The notes under the pieces: model-generated
Database searches by the model: none
What the model was told of the DNA's origin: nothing
What the model saw: the letters and a program-made list of their open reading frames with translations, nothing else
DNA from: Cryptomeria japonica
Lineage: Eukaryota; Streptophyta; Pinopsida; Cupressales; Cupressaceae
Assembly: GCF_030272615.1 (NCBI RefSeq)
Contig: NC_081406.1
Span: 212,078,997 to 212,142,996 of the forward strand
Direction of reading: 5' to 3'
DNA length: 64,000 bases
In this document: positions 1 through 11,187 of the stretch, in pieces
Layout: every line of letters begins with the position of its first letter
How positions within the stretch are numbered: the first letter of the stretch is position 1
Position numbers and translations under genes: made by a program

Positions 1-971
1 ATCTTGATTATTGAACTATTTGTTGATGATATAATCTTTGGAGGAGAAGATGGATTATGTAAGGAATTTTCTATTAAAATGCAGCAAGAATTTGAAATGT
101 CATGATTGGAGAGATAAAATTCTTTTTAGGTTTGCAGATTTCAGAAACTGATAAAGGTATATTTTTGAGTCAATCCAAGTACTTGAAATAAATACTAAAG
201 AAATTTGGGATAGAGAACTCTAAACCAGTAAGCACACCTATGACTACAAATGACAAATTATCTCAAAGGGATGAATCTACACCTGTTAATCCAACTAGAT
301 ACAAATCTATGATAGGAGGTTTACTGTATTTGACACAAACCAGACCTGATATTATGAATGCAGTATGTATTGTTTCTAGATTTCAAAGTAATCCTAGGGA
401 AAATCAAGAATCAATAGTAAAAAGGATTTTCCGATACTTACAAGGCACACCAAATCTTGGATTATGGTACCCTAAAGATGAAAATTTTGACCTATGTGCA
501 TACACAGATGAAAATTGAGCAAGAGATGTGGATGATAGAAAAAGCACCACTGGAGGAGCATTCTATCTTGGAAAGAGATTAGTTTCTTGGTTGAGTAAGA
601 AATAGAGTTGTACATCTTTATCAACAACAGAATCAGAATATGTTGCAGCAGCAACTAACTGTACACAGGTACTATGGCTTAAGCAAATGTTGAAAGACAT
701 AAAGGTAAAATGCAAGGAACCTATTACTATATATTGTGATAACACTGCAGCAATTGATATATCTAAGAATCCGGTATTACATTCTAAAACAAAACATGTT
801 TCTATCAAACTAAATTTTCTAAGGGAAAAAGTTGAAGAAAAGGAGATAAAACTAGTTTATGTGAATACTAAAGAATAGCTTGCAGATGTTTTTACAAAAC
901 CTTTGCCTAAGGAGACTTTTGAATATCTCAGAGATCAACTTGGAGTCATACCACCATTGGTAGAGACTTAG
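1..971 (+). pseudogene. copia-1 pol, 3' end: reverse transcriptase tail and RNase H
   Basis: This is the C-terminal part of a Ty1/copia polyprotein; the rest lies left of the window. The reverse transcriptase active-site motif reads FVDDIIFGG at the left edge. It is followed by EFEMS, a one-base loss near 104, the GGLLYLTQTRPDI block, and RNase H with YTDEN, STTESEYVAAATNC, IYCDNTAAI, HSKTKH and LADVFTKPLP. The CTQVLWLKQML segment is typical of Sireviruses. In-frame stops lie near 187, 517, 604 and 876. The natural stop is at 969-971, after the usual C-terminal EYLRDQLGV. The element is dead; assignment to copia is secure, to Sirevirus likely. Confidence 0.9.
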
Positions 972-1311
972 ATAGTTGATGATTGTCATCAACCGACAGA
1001 ATAAAAAAGACAAATCTTTTACTCTGGTCTTTGATGAGGAAGCTACTTCTCAGGGGGAGTAGTTAGTATTTTGTATGAACTTGAATTTTGTAGCTTTGGC
1101 ATTTGATGTCAAAGGGGGAGAGATATCTATGAAAAAACACATTATCTTTTGAGGAGTGATTGGTATTAATCTTTGGATAAACACATGTTGTTCCCAGGGG
1201 GAGAAATTGTTGTTTAAGGGAGATTGTTTGGTTTTTGGTATTTGGCATTTCTGTTTTGGCACTTTGATGGTTTTTCCATCTTGTGTTGCCATCAATGCCA
1301 AAGGGGGAGAT
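972..1311 (+). promoter_or_regulatory. copia-1 3' untranslated region with four polypurine tracts
   Basis: Four purine runs built on GGGGGAG stand at about 1051-1060, 1111-1120, 1195-1206 and 1301-1310. The last one, AAAGGGGGAGA, directly precedes the LTR and is the expected plus-strand primer. The second sits in the setting GATGTCAAAGGGGGAG. The left arm of an inverted repeat, GTGTTGCCATCAATG at 1283-1297, precedes the last tract; its partner lies inside the LTR at 1337-1351. Copia-3 carries the same four-tract arrangement. Confidence 0.75.
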
Positions 1312-2357
1312 TGTTGGTATTTTGGTATGGTTTTGTCATTGATGTCAACACCTACGAAAAACTAGCACTTTGGAGATCCAGCAACATTCACTGGCAAGCA
1401 AGTAACTATTGCATAGTTACTAGTATATGGCTCACCGGCACTTGGAATGATATGGAAGACACTTCGTAATGTGGAAGACATCATGTGGACACTTTGTTTT
1501 GATGAATTATTCATTGGTATATTCATACTTGCATATTTTCTTTTACCGGCAAATAGGTCCAGGTTATCTAGGGTTACACCGGCAGGTTTATCTTTTCCAA
1601 ATCAGCATGCAACGCTATGAAGATGATTTATTATTGTTGTAAATGCATTAAGCCAACATGTTCAATCGGTTATTGCATTGGATATTATATTTTTTGTAAA
1701 ATGATTTTATTGTAATATCTTGTAGATCTGACCTACTAAAATTGGTCTTAGGGTATGGTATAAATGTAAGATCTTATTTGTAAGATCAAATGTGGAATGT
1801 GAAAAAGAGTTGTGTGAAGGTATATGCGAGATTAAGGAGAGATATACATGAAGACATCAATTAAAGGTGAAGCTAGGTTTTTGTAGAAGCATATCAGCAT
1901 TACACCGGTACTGAATTCAGCATATGAAGATGTTATTTTGTGCAGTACATTCTTATTGGATTTAACCATCCAACTATAGTCAATGTGACTCCCATTTTCT
2001 GATTGAGCAGTGAGCTCTAGGCAGTTGGCCTTTCTGCATGTGCAAACCCCATTTATGTACACTTACTATCTGTAGTAGTATCATCTGATTGTGGTTAAGG
2101 TTTCCCACCGTGGTTTTTCCCCTTACAGTGTTTCCACGTACAAATTTTGGTGTTATGTGTTGTGGATGACTTTATGTTTATGTTTCATGCATTAATCCTT
2201 ACCGGTATAGCAATTTACTGTTAACACTGTCTACCGGCATACTTAACTAGTTTACCGGTATTAAGCATTAAGTTGGTTAAACAGTTTTTGGTTTGAGTTT
2301 ATTAGACAAGTGATTCACCCCCCCCCCCCCCCTATCAGTTGTCTTCAGGACCTAACA
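1312..2357 (+). repeat. copia-1 3' LTR
   Basis: It begins TGTTGG right after the polypurine tract and ends CCTAACA, about 1046 bp. A TATA box (TATAAA) is at 1759-1764. It contains several ACCGGT or ACCGGC motifs and a C-run of about 14 near 2318-2332, followed by CTATCAG. The right target flank would be ATGGT (2358-2362); the matching left flank is outside the window. It sits inside the 5' LTR of copia-2, so copia-1 inserted later. Confidence 0.8.
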
Positions 2358-2550
2358 ATGGTTGTTTTGTATTGATTGTCTGGTTAATTGTTAAGTTGTA
2401 TTGTTTACCGATATCTATTCCTACCAACATCTGTATATGTTTTACCAGTACTTGATTTGTTTAAGGTTGTATTGTGAATTAAAAGTTATAATCTGTTAAC
2501 AACTTATTCACCCCACCCCCCCTCTTAGTTGTTCACTGGTTATCCTAACA
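2358..2550 (+). repeat. copia-2 5' LTR, right-hand piece
   Basis: This stretch has its own C-rich run (about 2511-2522), then CTCTTAG, and ends TATCCTAACA directly before a primer binding site. The left part of the LTR was displaced by copia-1 and lies outside the window. Confidence 0.7.
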
Positions 2551-2551
2551 A

Positions 2552-2563
2552 TTGGTATGAGAG
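2552..2563 (+). other. copia-2 primer binding site (initiator Met tRNA)
   Basis: TTGGTATGAGAG directly follows the LTR end. The usual plant form is TGGTATCAGAGC, complementary to the 3' end of initiator Met tRNA; one base differs. The following leader of about 45 bases resembles that of A1 and A2. Confidence 0.8.
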
Positions 2564-2608
2564 ATTTGGTCCTCTTTTGTAGAAGTTTAACCACTTGAGG
2601 TAGATCCT

Positions 2609-3787
2609 ATGGCAACTAACACCTCTAATCCATTGGCAAATATTTTCAGAAGAGAAATCCCTAAGATTGATGGAACAAATTATGGGATATGGAAAATTCG
2701 AATAGAGACTCATCTTAGATGTCTTGGCAAGGATATTTGGGAGATCACTGAGAAAGGATACACACCTTATGATCCGAAATCTAGCAATCCTTCTCCTATA
2801 GACTTGGATAAGAATATTGAAAATGATTGCAGAGCTAAAGAAGCTCTCTTGTGTGCACTTACTGATCAATAAATTATGGGTTTGACTGATAAATCATCGG
2901 TTAAGGTTATGTGGGACAAATTACAAACTCTGAATGAAGGTGACCCTACTATAAAAATTACTAAACTTGATGGTTACTGGGTAAGATATGAAAACTTGAA
3001 AATTGAAGATAATGAAAGAATTGTTGTGTTTATGGAAAGAGTAAGTGAGATTGTTATGGGAATTCAATTTTGTGGAGGATTTCTAAGTGAAGATGAAATA
3101 GTTTCCAAAGTCTTGAGAGCACTTCCACCAGCTTACAAGATGAAGGCAGCTACAATTAATGAGTTAAGAATAATGGCAAACACCTCAGTTAATAGAGACA
3201 TTCTGATTGAGAAACTATCTTCTTTTGAGCTTGAAGAATTTGGATGTTCTGGAGTTGTAAAGTCTGAACCTGCTTTTCATGCATCATCATCAACATCTAC
3301 AAGCAAAAGTGATTGGAAAGACCTATATGAAAAATAATTGGAAGACATGAGGAAAGAAGATGAACAACTTGAACAACTTGAAGCCTTATTTGCTAGAAGA
3401 GTACCTAAAGGACCAACTAGAAGTAAGTATGAAGGAAAAGCACCTTTTAAATATTTTTCATGTAATAAGATTGGTCATTTTGCATCTAGATGTCCTAAAA
3501 GGAATGCAAGGTTTGAGGAAAGAGTTAAGAAATCTTTTAAGCCTAACCATAACATATTTAGATTCAAGAAGAGTAAACAATGTTGCATAGTAGATGAGGA
3601 AGGAGTAACCGATGACTCTAGAGATGAACCGGCAGAAGACTCTGCTAGTGGATTTGGAAATGGAAAAGAATGGGTGTTCTATGCTTTGAAGGAAGATGAA
3701 CCAAAACCGGCTATCAAGAATGAAGAAAAAGCCCAGGCAGAACAAGTTGAAGATAAGGATGAATGGGTAATTGATAGTGGATGTTGA
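2609..3787 (+). pseudogene. copia-2 gag and start of protease
   Basis: This codes for the coat protein of the virus-like particle. The N-terminus MATNTSNPLANIF is followed by FRREIPKIDGTNYGIWK, typical of the copia gag N-terminal domain, then a UBN2-like capsid region with GGFLSEDEIVSKVLRALP. A zinc knuckle SCNKIGHFASRC has lost its first cysteine, with Tyr in its place. The protease region follows with WVIDSGC, where a TGA interrupts before HHMTG. Stops at about 2870 and 3335 split the frame, but it stays in one phase. The start was chosen because it lies 45 bases after the primer site and begins the gag homology. Confidence 0.85.
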
Positions 3788-5396
3788 CATCATATGACTG
3801 GAGATAAAAGAAAAATTTTGTCCTTGCAAGAATACAATGGCGATTAAGTCAGATTTGAAGATGACAAGGCATGTATGATGAAAGGTAGAGGTATTATTTC
3901 TTTGGATGGAAAGCATAACACTAATAATGTCTATTATGTAGAAGGCTTGAACCATAATCTTTTGAGTGTTGATCAATTGGTTGATAAGGGTTTTCAACTT
4001 CAATTTAAAGATAGAAAATGCAAAATCATTAACAAGACTGGTTTGGAGATTGCAACTAGTATTTAGACAGAAAGTAATATCTTTCACTTGAATACGGGTG
4101 ATAAGACATGCTTGATTGCTCATATTCATGAGAGTTGGCTATGGAATAAGAGGTTGTGTCATGTTAATTTTGATTGTATTGTTAAGATCAGTTCAACTAA
4201 GGTAGTTAGACATATACCTAAGATTATGAAGCCTCATAATCTGGTATGTAAGGAATGTCAATTGGGTAAGCAAGTTACAAGTTCTTTAAAGAGCATACAT
4301 GATAAATCCAATGATGTACCTTATTTGATTCACACTGACTTCTGTGTTCCAGCAAGGACTAGAAGCTTTCAAGGTGACAGGTATTTCATTTTGATTATTG
4401 ATGACTATTCTCGAGTGATGTGGGTGACTTTTCTAAGGGAGAAGTCTGAAGTTTTTGAGAAATTCAAGATCTTTAAAGTGAAGGTTGAAACAAAAACTAG
4501 ATTGAAAATCAAATGTCGAAGATCAGATCATGGCGGTGAGTTCACTTCTCATGAATTTAATAGTTATTGTGAGACAAATGGAATCAGGAGACAACTATCT
4601 TCACCTAGGACTCCTCAGCAAAATGGAGTAGTGGAAAGAAAGAACAAAACCATTTTGGATGTAGCTAGATTTATGATGATGGAATCCAAATTGCCTCATA
4701 TCTACTAGAGAGAAGAAGTGAGTACACCAGTTTACACATTCAATAGAGTTCACATCAAAGGTGAAACTGGTAAGACCCCTTATGAACTATGGTTTGGACA
4801 TACACCTACTATTAAGTATTTCAGAATTTTTGGAAGTAAATCCTATATCAAAAGGGATGATTCAATTGGAAATTTTGATCCTATATGTGATGAAGGGATA
4901 TTTCTTGGTTATTCAATTCAGAGAAAAGCATATAGATGTTATAACAAAAGATTGCAGAAAATTGTGGAGAGTGCTAATGTGAAAGTGGATGAATAGTATT
5001 GAAATCATTCTATATCATATGATAGGGAATCGGTAGTGGAAATGATCCTAAGTGAACCGACAATGCCTCAACCGAGTACAGGAAGCTAAGATAGTTACAC
5101 CGGCACAATCAAAAAATTCAACTGTGACTGATGATTAGAGTAGTGAACCTGAAGTTCAAAAGACACCTAGGTATGTAAGATTAAATCATTCTGAAGATCA
5201 AATTATTGGAGATACAAACAAGGGAGTTATGACGAGAATAAAACTGGTAAATGAAGAGGTGCATCTTATTTCTCAAATTGAACTAGCAACTGTTATTGAA
5301 GCTTGTAAGGATAAACATTGGTTAAAGGCTATGGAAGATGAATTAGATCAAATAGAGAAGAATGAAACTTGTTCTTTAGTTTCCCGACCTAAAAAT
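3788..5396 (+). pseudogene. copia-2 protease end, integrase and linker
   Basis: After HHMTG comes the copia segment YYVEGLNHNLLSVDQL. The integrase zinc-binding region reads LWNKRLCHVNF, with Asn where the first His is expected, and ends CKECQLGKQ. The catalytic core keeps all three acids: HTDF, RSDHGGEF and NGVVERKN. The segment KTPYELWFGHTP and the block ending KVDE follow. Stops are at about 3846, 4064, 4706 and 4994, with a frame change between about 5087 and 5229. The last part, LISQIELATVIEACKDKHW, leads into reverse transcriptase and is cut at 5396 by A1. Confidence 0.87.
5392..5396. repeat. Target site duplication of A1, left copy
   Basis: AAAAT here matches AAAAT at 12162-12166 exactly. 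Removing one copy with the element restores a continuous copia-2 frame. Confidence 0.9.
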
Positions 5397-6178
5397 TGTT
5401 GGCAAATGCACACTCCAATGAGAAATTGTAGGTGATTGAGGGTATTGTCATTGATGGCAACCTTACAATCCTATGGCATCGACACAGACACAAACACCAG
5501 CATAGGCACAAGTAGCGGCAGCGGCAGCGGCAAAGATGTTTACCGGCACCCCAGCCGACAGGATTTTGTTTACTATATTTTGTATTTAATTGTAAAATCT
5601 TTTTGTAAAGATGACAAGGTGAATTGTAATAGGACTCATATAAGTATGAGATCTTGTAAATCATTTATAAAAGAAGATATGGAATGTAATAGGCAGATGC
5701 GAATATTAAGGTAGATTTTGGAATAAGGTTTATGGAAGTTGTATGAGCTTAAACCGGTACTGAACCTAGCATAGCAGATGTTGAACCGAAGTAGTACATG
5801 ATATTGGATTTACATAATCCATTTTTGTAAGTCAGTGAGACTTCCCTTTTTGTATTTGAGCAGTGAGCTCTAGGTAGTGAGCCTTCTTGCATGTGCAGGC
5901 ACCACATTTGTAAGTAATATTCACTTATTGGCCAGTGAGCGAATATTGTGGGTCATAAATCCCACCAAGCTTTTTCCCCACTGGATTTCCTTGTTAAAAA
6001 TATTGTGTTATTGTGTTCTTTCTATGTTGTATTTACTGATCTTATTTATTGCATTATTTTTGGTTTACCGGTACATTGTTGTGGCATACAATTCATTTAA
6101 TAAGTTTAGGAAAATCCATTAACTACTTAGATACTGATTCACCCCCCCCCCCTCTCAGTATCTTTGGGAATCCTAATA
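5397..6178 (+). repeat. A1 5' LTR
   Basis: It begins TGTTGGCAAATG and ends CCTAATA, where the 3' LTR has CCTAACA. The TATA box TATAAAA is at 5666-5672. It carries several ACCGG motifs and a C-run near 6142-6152 followed by CTCTCAG. Near 5514-5532 it has a short GGCAGC expansion that the 3' LTR lacks. A small segment near 5855-5875 is also absent from the 3' LTR. Confidence 0.9.
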
Positions 6179-6179
6179 A

Positions 6180-6191
6180 TTGGTATCAAAG
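6180..6191 (+). other. A1 primer binding site
   Basis: TTGGTATCAAAG follows the LTR end after one base; it fits initiator Met tRNA with one change from TGGTATCAGAGC. The leader up to the ORF1 ATG is close to that of A2 and resembles that of copia-2, including CTTGAGG(A/T)AGAT. Confidence 0.85.
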
Positions 6192-6249
6192 CTTGGTCGT
6201 CTATTTTCAAAAGCCTAATAGCTTGAGGAAGATTCTGACACTAGTATAG

Positions 6250-7362
6250 ATGGAAAACTTGAGAAAGCAATTGGAAACAACTCTTGCAGATTATGATGCA
6301 GAAAAGTTGAAAAATATGAAACTTGAAGATGATCTGAAGGCTGGACAGGAAATCATTCAAGGACTTCAGGAAAATCTCACTATTACTAGGAACAAAAGAA
6401 GAGAACTTCATGAGAAGATACAGAGTGATGAAGATGAAAAAGAAACTCTTAATGATCTTGTAAGCAAGATGAAGCAGCAAAACATGGCCTTGAGGAATGA
6501 AAAGCAAGATATGACTATGAGGTTTTGTAAAGACATTGAAGACCGAAAGAAGAATGAAGATGACTTGGCTAGGAGAATCAATGATGCTGGAAATAAAAAT
6601 ATAAGGCTCGGTCATGAAAATGATATGTTGAAGACAAATATAATTCACTTGGAGCATGATAAAACTGAACTCATGACACAAAAAGATTTCTTAGAAAATG
6701 AGTTGGCTACTGCAAATCAACACAAAGAAAAATTCAAGAAAAGTTCAGAGGAACTTCATGACATGTTGAAAAATTAGAAACCTAATGGAGATACAATTGG
6801 CCTTGGCTTTGAAGTTGGTGAAAGCTCTGGTACTGCAAAGAATCATGATCACAGTAAACCGGTAAGACAACCTAATGCCTAAAAATTCAATGGAAAATGC
6901 TTTAACTGTAACAAGTATGGTCATAGAGAAAATCAGTGTAGATCTAGAAACTATCAGAAGACCAATGTACCCACTGGTCAATGCTCTAAATGCAACAAAG
7001 TTGGTCATAATTCAAAAAATTGCAGAATGAATGTAAGATGTTATGTTTGTGGAAGATTTGGACACTTATCTAATCAATGCAGAACACATACTAGCATAGG
7101 ATATGGAAAAGCTATTTATAAAAACAATGTGACTTGTTATTCTTGTAACAAGATTGGACATATTGCAAAATTTTGTAGAATTAAGGCATCACCGGCAAAT
7201 AACAAAGGACCTAGTTTGAAAGGTAAAGAGAAAGATGAAGAGGTAAAACAAGAATTTTCAAAACAATGGATTAGAAAGTCAAATCAGAATGTTAGTGAAG
7301 CTATTCCTTCACCGATAGAACAGAGTATCACTTCACCTACATGAGATTCTTCATCTAACTAA
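6250..7362 (+). pseudogene. A1 ORF1: coiled-coil protein with four zinc knuckles
   Basis: A frame of 371 codons with stops at about 6775, 6880 and 7342. Residues 1-175 are charged heptad-like coiled coil beginning MENLRKQLE. Four intact CX2CX4HX4C knuckles start at residues 217 (CFNCNKYGHRENQC), 245 (CSKCNKVGHNSKNC), 264 (CYVCGRFGHLSNQC) and 296 (CYSCNKIGHIAKFC). Such knuckles bind RNA in retroelement nucleocapsids. No UBN2 or other capsid domain is seen, unlike copia-2 gag. The ATG lies about 60 bases after the primer site, and A2 has the same codon count. The likely role is nucleocapsid-like RNA binding and assembly; that is inference. Confidence 0.85.
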
Positions 7363-7662
7363 AAGGAAACCTTTTGGGGGTACGGAACTAATTGAAAAAC
7401 ATGCCAATTTACCTTCGGTTGATGGTGAGAAGTCGAATTACTTCTTACTGGCAGATGTGTTAAGTTTGACTTAACCGACAAGCATTAAATGTGGTAGTTG
7501 AAGGAAATGACATTATAAAGCAAGTGCTTTGGCTCTTTTTCATTCACCAAGCATTCAAATTTTCTTAGAGCACAAAAATCTCGAGCAAAAGCATCCACAA
7601 TGAGAAGTGAAGTAAATCATTCAAGAACTCATACCTAAAGGCATATTAAGGTATTTATAACA
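7363..7662 (+). other. A1 spacer between ORF1 and ORF2
   Basis: About 300 bases with no coding signal in either frame. A2 has a matching spacer of similar length (19586-19891). How ORF2 would be translated, by splicing or by another route, is not evident. Confidence 0.6.
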
Positions 7663-10600
7663 ATGGCTTCCTCCTCTGCACCTGAATTCATTGCAAACCC
7701 TACTCAAATTGAAGTTGTTAAGCACCCTAAACTTGTATTTAAAACTATTCCCAAAATTGTGAAGAAAGATGATACCCTAGGAGCTTTTTCAAAAATACCC
7801 AAAGGAGTTGCTTACGCCGAGGATCCTAGAATTTACATACATTGTCAAATTGAAGAACTGGGAGCTTAAGACATTATGAACATGTATAGAATAGTAATTT
7901 GTGATGTTAATGTAAATGTGAAACCAGAACATAAGATAGTTGAAACCCTAGGTTTTGTGGAGATTCTTAGTATCCCTGATCTTCCAAAGGATGTTATAAG
8001 GATTGTGTTAAGCAGAGTTCATGGGGAGTTCTTTTGGTTGGATTCCATTCACCAGATAACAAAAGAGGCAGTTAGGGCAGTGACAGGCTTACCTTCCACC
8101 AGTAGCAGGCTGGACAAAACTAAAAAGTTTTCAAATGACACTGTAATGACCCTAACTAGTGCAACTTTTGACAAGAGATCCTTGAGAGTAAACGATGTAA
8201 AGGATATCAATGTAAGGTTCATCAGCATGATTCTTGGATACAAGGCTACACATGCCAATAGATTAACCTCTATTTCTAGCTTAGGTATCAAAAGTGCCTA
8301 TGACATGGTAAATAACAATGCAAAGAGTGACATATGTGAATGGTTGAAGGATGAATTGATAGATAATTTGAGGAAGATCAAAGGTGATAAGAAGGGTACA
8401 TTCAGATTTGGCAACCTACTTGTATGTTTGATGTTATATATTACCAAGGAAGTACCTGGTATTGGTAGAAAGGATTTTGGTTTTGACATACCGGTAGGAA
8501 AACAAATTCTGGATATGCTAAACAATATGGGAGATGACAAAGAAAAGAACATAAATGAACACTTTCAAGCATTAAAGGCTAGGATGAAAACTAGGATAAG
8601 GCTATCTCAATCTATAGTTGACAAATATCAAAAGGAGATATGCTTTGTGATAAAGAAAGATGAAATCTGGATGGAAGCAGTGGTTTCGAGGACAGTTTGG
8701 GTTACAGAGATGGGATATGAGGTTGATGAGAACATAATAGAAACTTATGCAAAAGCCCTTCTAGAAGCCCCTAAATAACTGATAGAGAAAGTATTTGGAA
8801 ATGTGGAAATAATTGAAAGCAACATTCAGTCATAGAAAAGAATAAAGAAAACTGAACAAATAGTTAGAAAAGGAACAAGGTAGGCAAAAGAAATCAAGGA
8901 AGACATATTGAATAAAACTAGTAATAAGGAGAGTGACTTGGAAGGATTACAACTGGAAACACATCTTTCACCGGTTGCTACCTCCTCTAACAGTGAAATA
9001 CCGGCAGAATTGAAAAGGGTAGAAAGAAAAAAAAAACCCTCACCAGTACCCTCTCCTGCACCCAAGAGAACAAGACAAAAACAACAGGCAGTTAGGCCTC
9101 CAGCAAAGAAGTTAACACCAAAGAAAAGGAAAAAAAAACAAGTTGTTCCTCCACTTGACAACCTTTTGAATGAGATAACTGAAAATGGTAACTTATCAAA
9201 CATTAGCAAGCTGTATGATACTTTCAACAGTGATGAAAAGGAAAGCATAGAAAATAGTGTTATCCTACACTTGGATATCTACAAGAAATTTTTGATTGAG
9301 GTTGTAGATGATTTACCCAATGAATTGTATAGAAGGCTAGAAGCAAGGAGAGTAGAAATTGTTGAATTGGATAAAAAGATGAAGGTAGAGAAACTACTTG
9401 TAGTTCACCTAGTGAATTCAATGGAAGAAATTGATGAACTAATAAGTGAGGCTAACCAGACAGTATTTTCAACCAGTCACTGATATGTAGCACTAATGGC
9501 TGGCAGAGTTAATGAGATATCAGAAGAAACTATAGACAAGTGGGATATATTCTTTGTTGAGAAAGAGAAACAAGAAGAGCTTAAGAGACCAAAGACTTTT
9601 AAAGTCTACCAAAAGGACAAAGATAAGGGTAAAGGTAAGGTAGGTGGTCCTTCAAGTATAAAGGTTATAGATAACTTACCCCCACCTCCTTCTGATACTC
9701 AATCAATTACAAATGTTGTAAATGTTGATACACTACCGACAACAGAGAGTATGGAGACAACATATGAGTACACAAATCCTAATTCTGAGGTATTGTATAC
9801 AATGAATATTGACACACAAGAATTCAACATTATGGTTGATAAGGAGACAAGTGAGAAGAGAGATGTGTCAACTGAGCCACTGATAGAAGACATTATAGTT
9901 GAGACAAATGTTGAGTACACAGTTGGCAATATTGAAATTGGGGCTGAGCAACAAACTGAACAATCAGCTAACCCCCTGGACACAAGAAAGGAAAATACCA
10001 CTAATGTATATACTGAGCAACCAGAAAATGATAGCCATGAAAAATTTGTTGAGATACTGGCTGTAGACATTTCAGAGGTAAACACAGAGAAACCGGTAGA
10101 AAACACAGAGTCACAATCAGAAAAACTGGCAATGGAAAGCTCTGAGAAACAGACTGAGGTAAATACTGAGAAATCAGAAGATAAGAAGGATGAGCTAAAG
10201 GTTTAGATAGAGACTGTGCCACCGACATCAGCTGAGAAACCTAAACCCTTGCTACTAGAAATGCAGACTCAAACTGAACTACCAAAGGTCACCATAAGAA
10301 AAGAGGTTCCTCACACCGGCGGATTACAGATTGTTAAGACAGTTGGTCAATCATTTAGTTCTTCACTAACAGAATTTTGGCCAATCATTGTAACAAAGGT
10401 ATTGCTTGATTCGATTAAGAAAATAACTGATTGTAATGCACTTGCATATAAGGAAATTGATGACACCATACCAATCTTGAAGATTATTGCACCCAAGTGT
10501 AACATAGAGAACAAAGATTATTTAAACCAATTAGACACATTGTCTAAGTATATAACCAGCAATCTACTAACAATTGATTAGATCGATGAGGAGACTTTCA

Positions 10601-11187
10601 GAGAGAAAATAAATAAAGAGAAGGAAAAATTCTTTGAAGACACAGTAAAGAAGAATAAGGAACATATAGATACATTATTACCAGTACTAGGCAAGACAAT
10701 TTTGGACTTCAAGAAATTGTATAGAGATACATGCAAGACAAACATTTTGACAGAGGACATAGACACTGAGATCAGCAAAGCACAGAAGGAAATCAATAAT
10801 ATTGTTGACAATTTAATTGGTTCATCAGATTCAATATCGGTAGTAGAACAGGAAATTACCGACTATGAAGAGAAAATTGTAAAACTTGAAAAAGATAAGG
10901 AGAGGTTAAAGTTTAAAGCAAAGGAACTAAAATGTAGGCTAGGTCCTAAACTAGATATCCTCATCTCTTTGAGAAAAGAGATTTCTGAGCCTCTTGTTCT
11001 AGGACTTAAGACACCAGAAGAGAAAATGCACATACTCACCGGTACAATCTAGAGGATTGAAGCAGCACTAAAGGATAGTGAGAGATTCTACAACAGATTA
11101 AATTTTGCTTTAGCAGATCTTTATCAGATTGTAATCCACCGGTTACAAGGATCAAGACAGGAACTACACTCAATTGACATTGAATGA
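7663..11187 (+). pseudogene. A1 ORF2: long protein of unknown function
   Basis: One phase runs for 1175 codons, with about eight in-frame stops (near 7867, 8776, 8833, 8881, 9481, 10204, 10579 and 11050) and no frameshift seen. It starts MASSSAPEFIANP. Residues about 105-275 form a helical block shared with A2 and with B: VLSRVHGE, ITKEAVRAVTGLP, DKRSLRVND, MILGYKATHANRL and PGIG. After that come a basic Lys/Pro-rich stretch (about 440-510), a helical part (LDIYKKFLIEV), an acidic Thr/Glu-rich middle (about 690-850) and a coiled-coil C-terminus. No enzyme motif is recognised. The block vaguely recalls plant-transposon domains with an 'LGLP' motif; that is weak. Its retention in two lineages suggests it was needed by the element. 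Confidence 0.8.

Noticed and set aside
3458-4129. Minus-strand frame of 223 residues
   Set aside because: It lies antisense to copia-2 gag and protease, which have clear motifs; it has no recognisable domain and is a shadow frame.
5470-5560. CRISPR-like or short tandem repeat array
   Set aside because: CACAGACAC and GGCAGC words are short, irregular and inside an LTR; no repeat-spacer order.
9699-10106. Minus-strand Ser/Val-rich frame that resembles a membrane protein
   Set aside because: It is the complement of the acidic Thr/Glu-rich part of A1 ORF2; the composition follows from the sense strand.
7363-11187. Envelope-like or hidden pol gene in A1
   Set aside because: No reverse transcriptase, RNase H, integrase or protease motif in any frame. 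No signal peptide or convincing membrane segment is apparent in ORF2.
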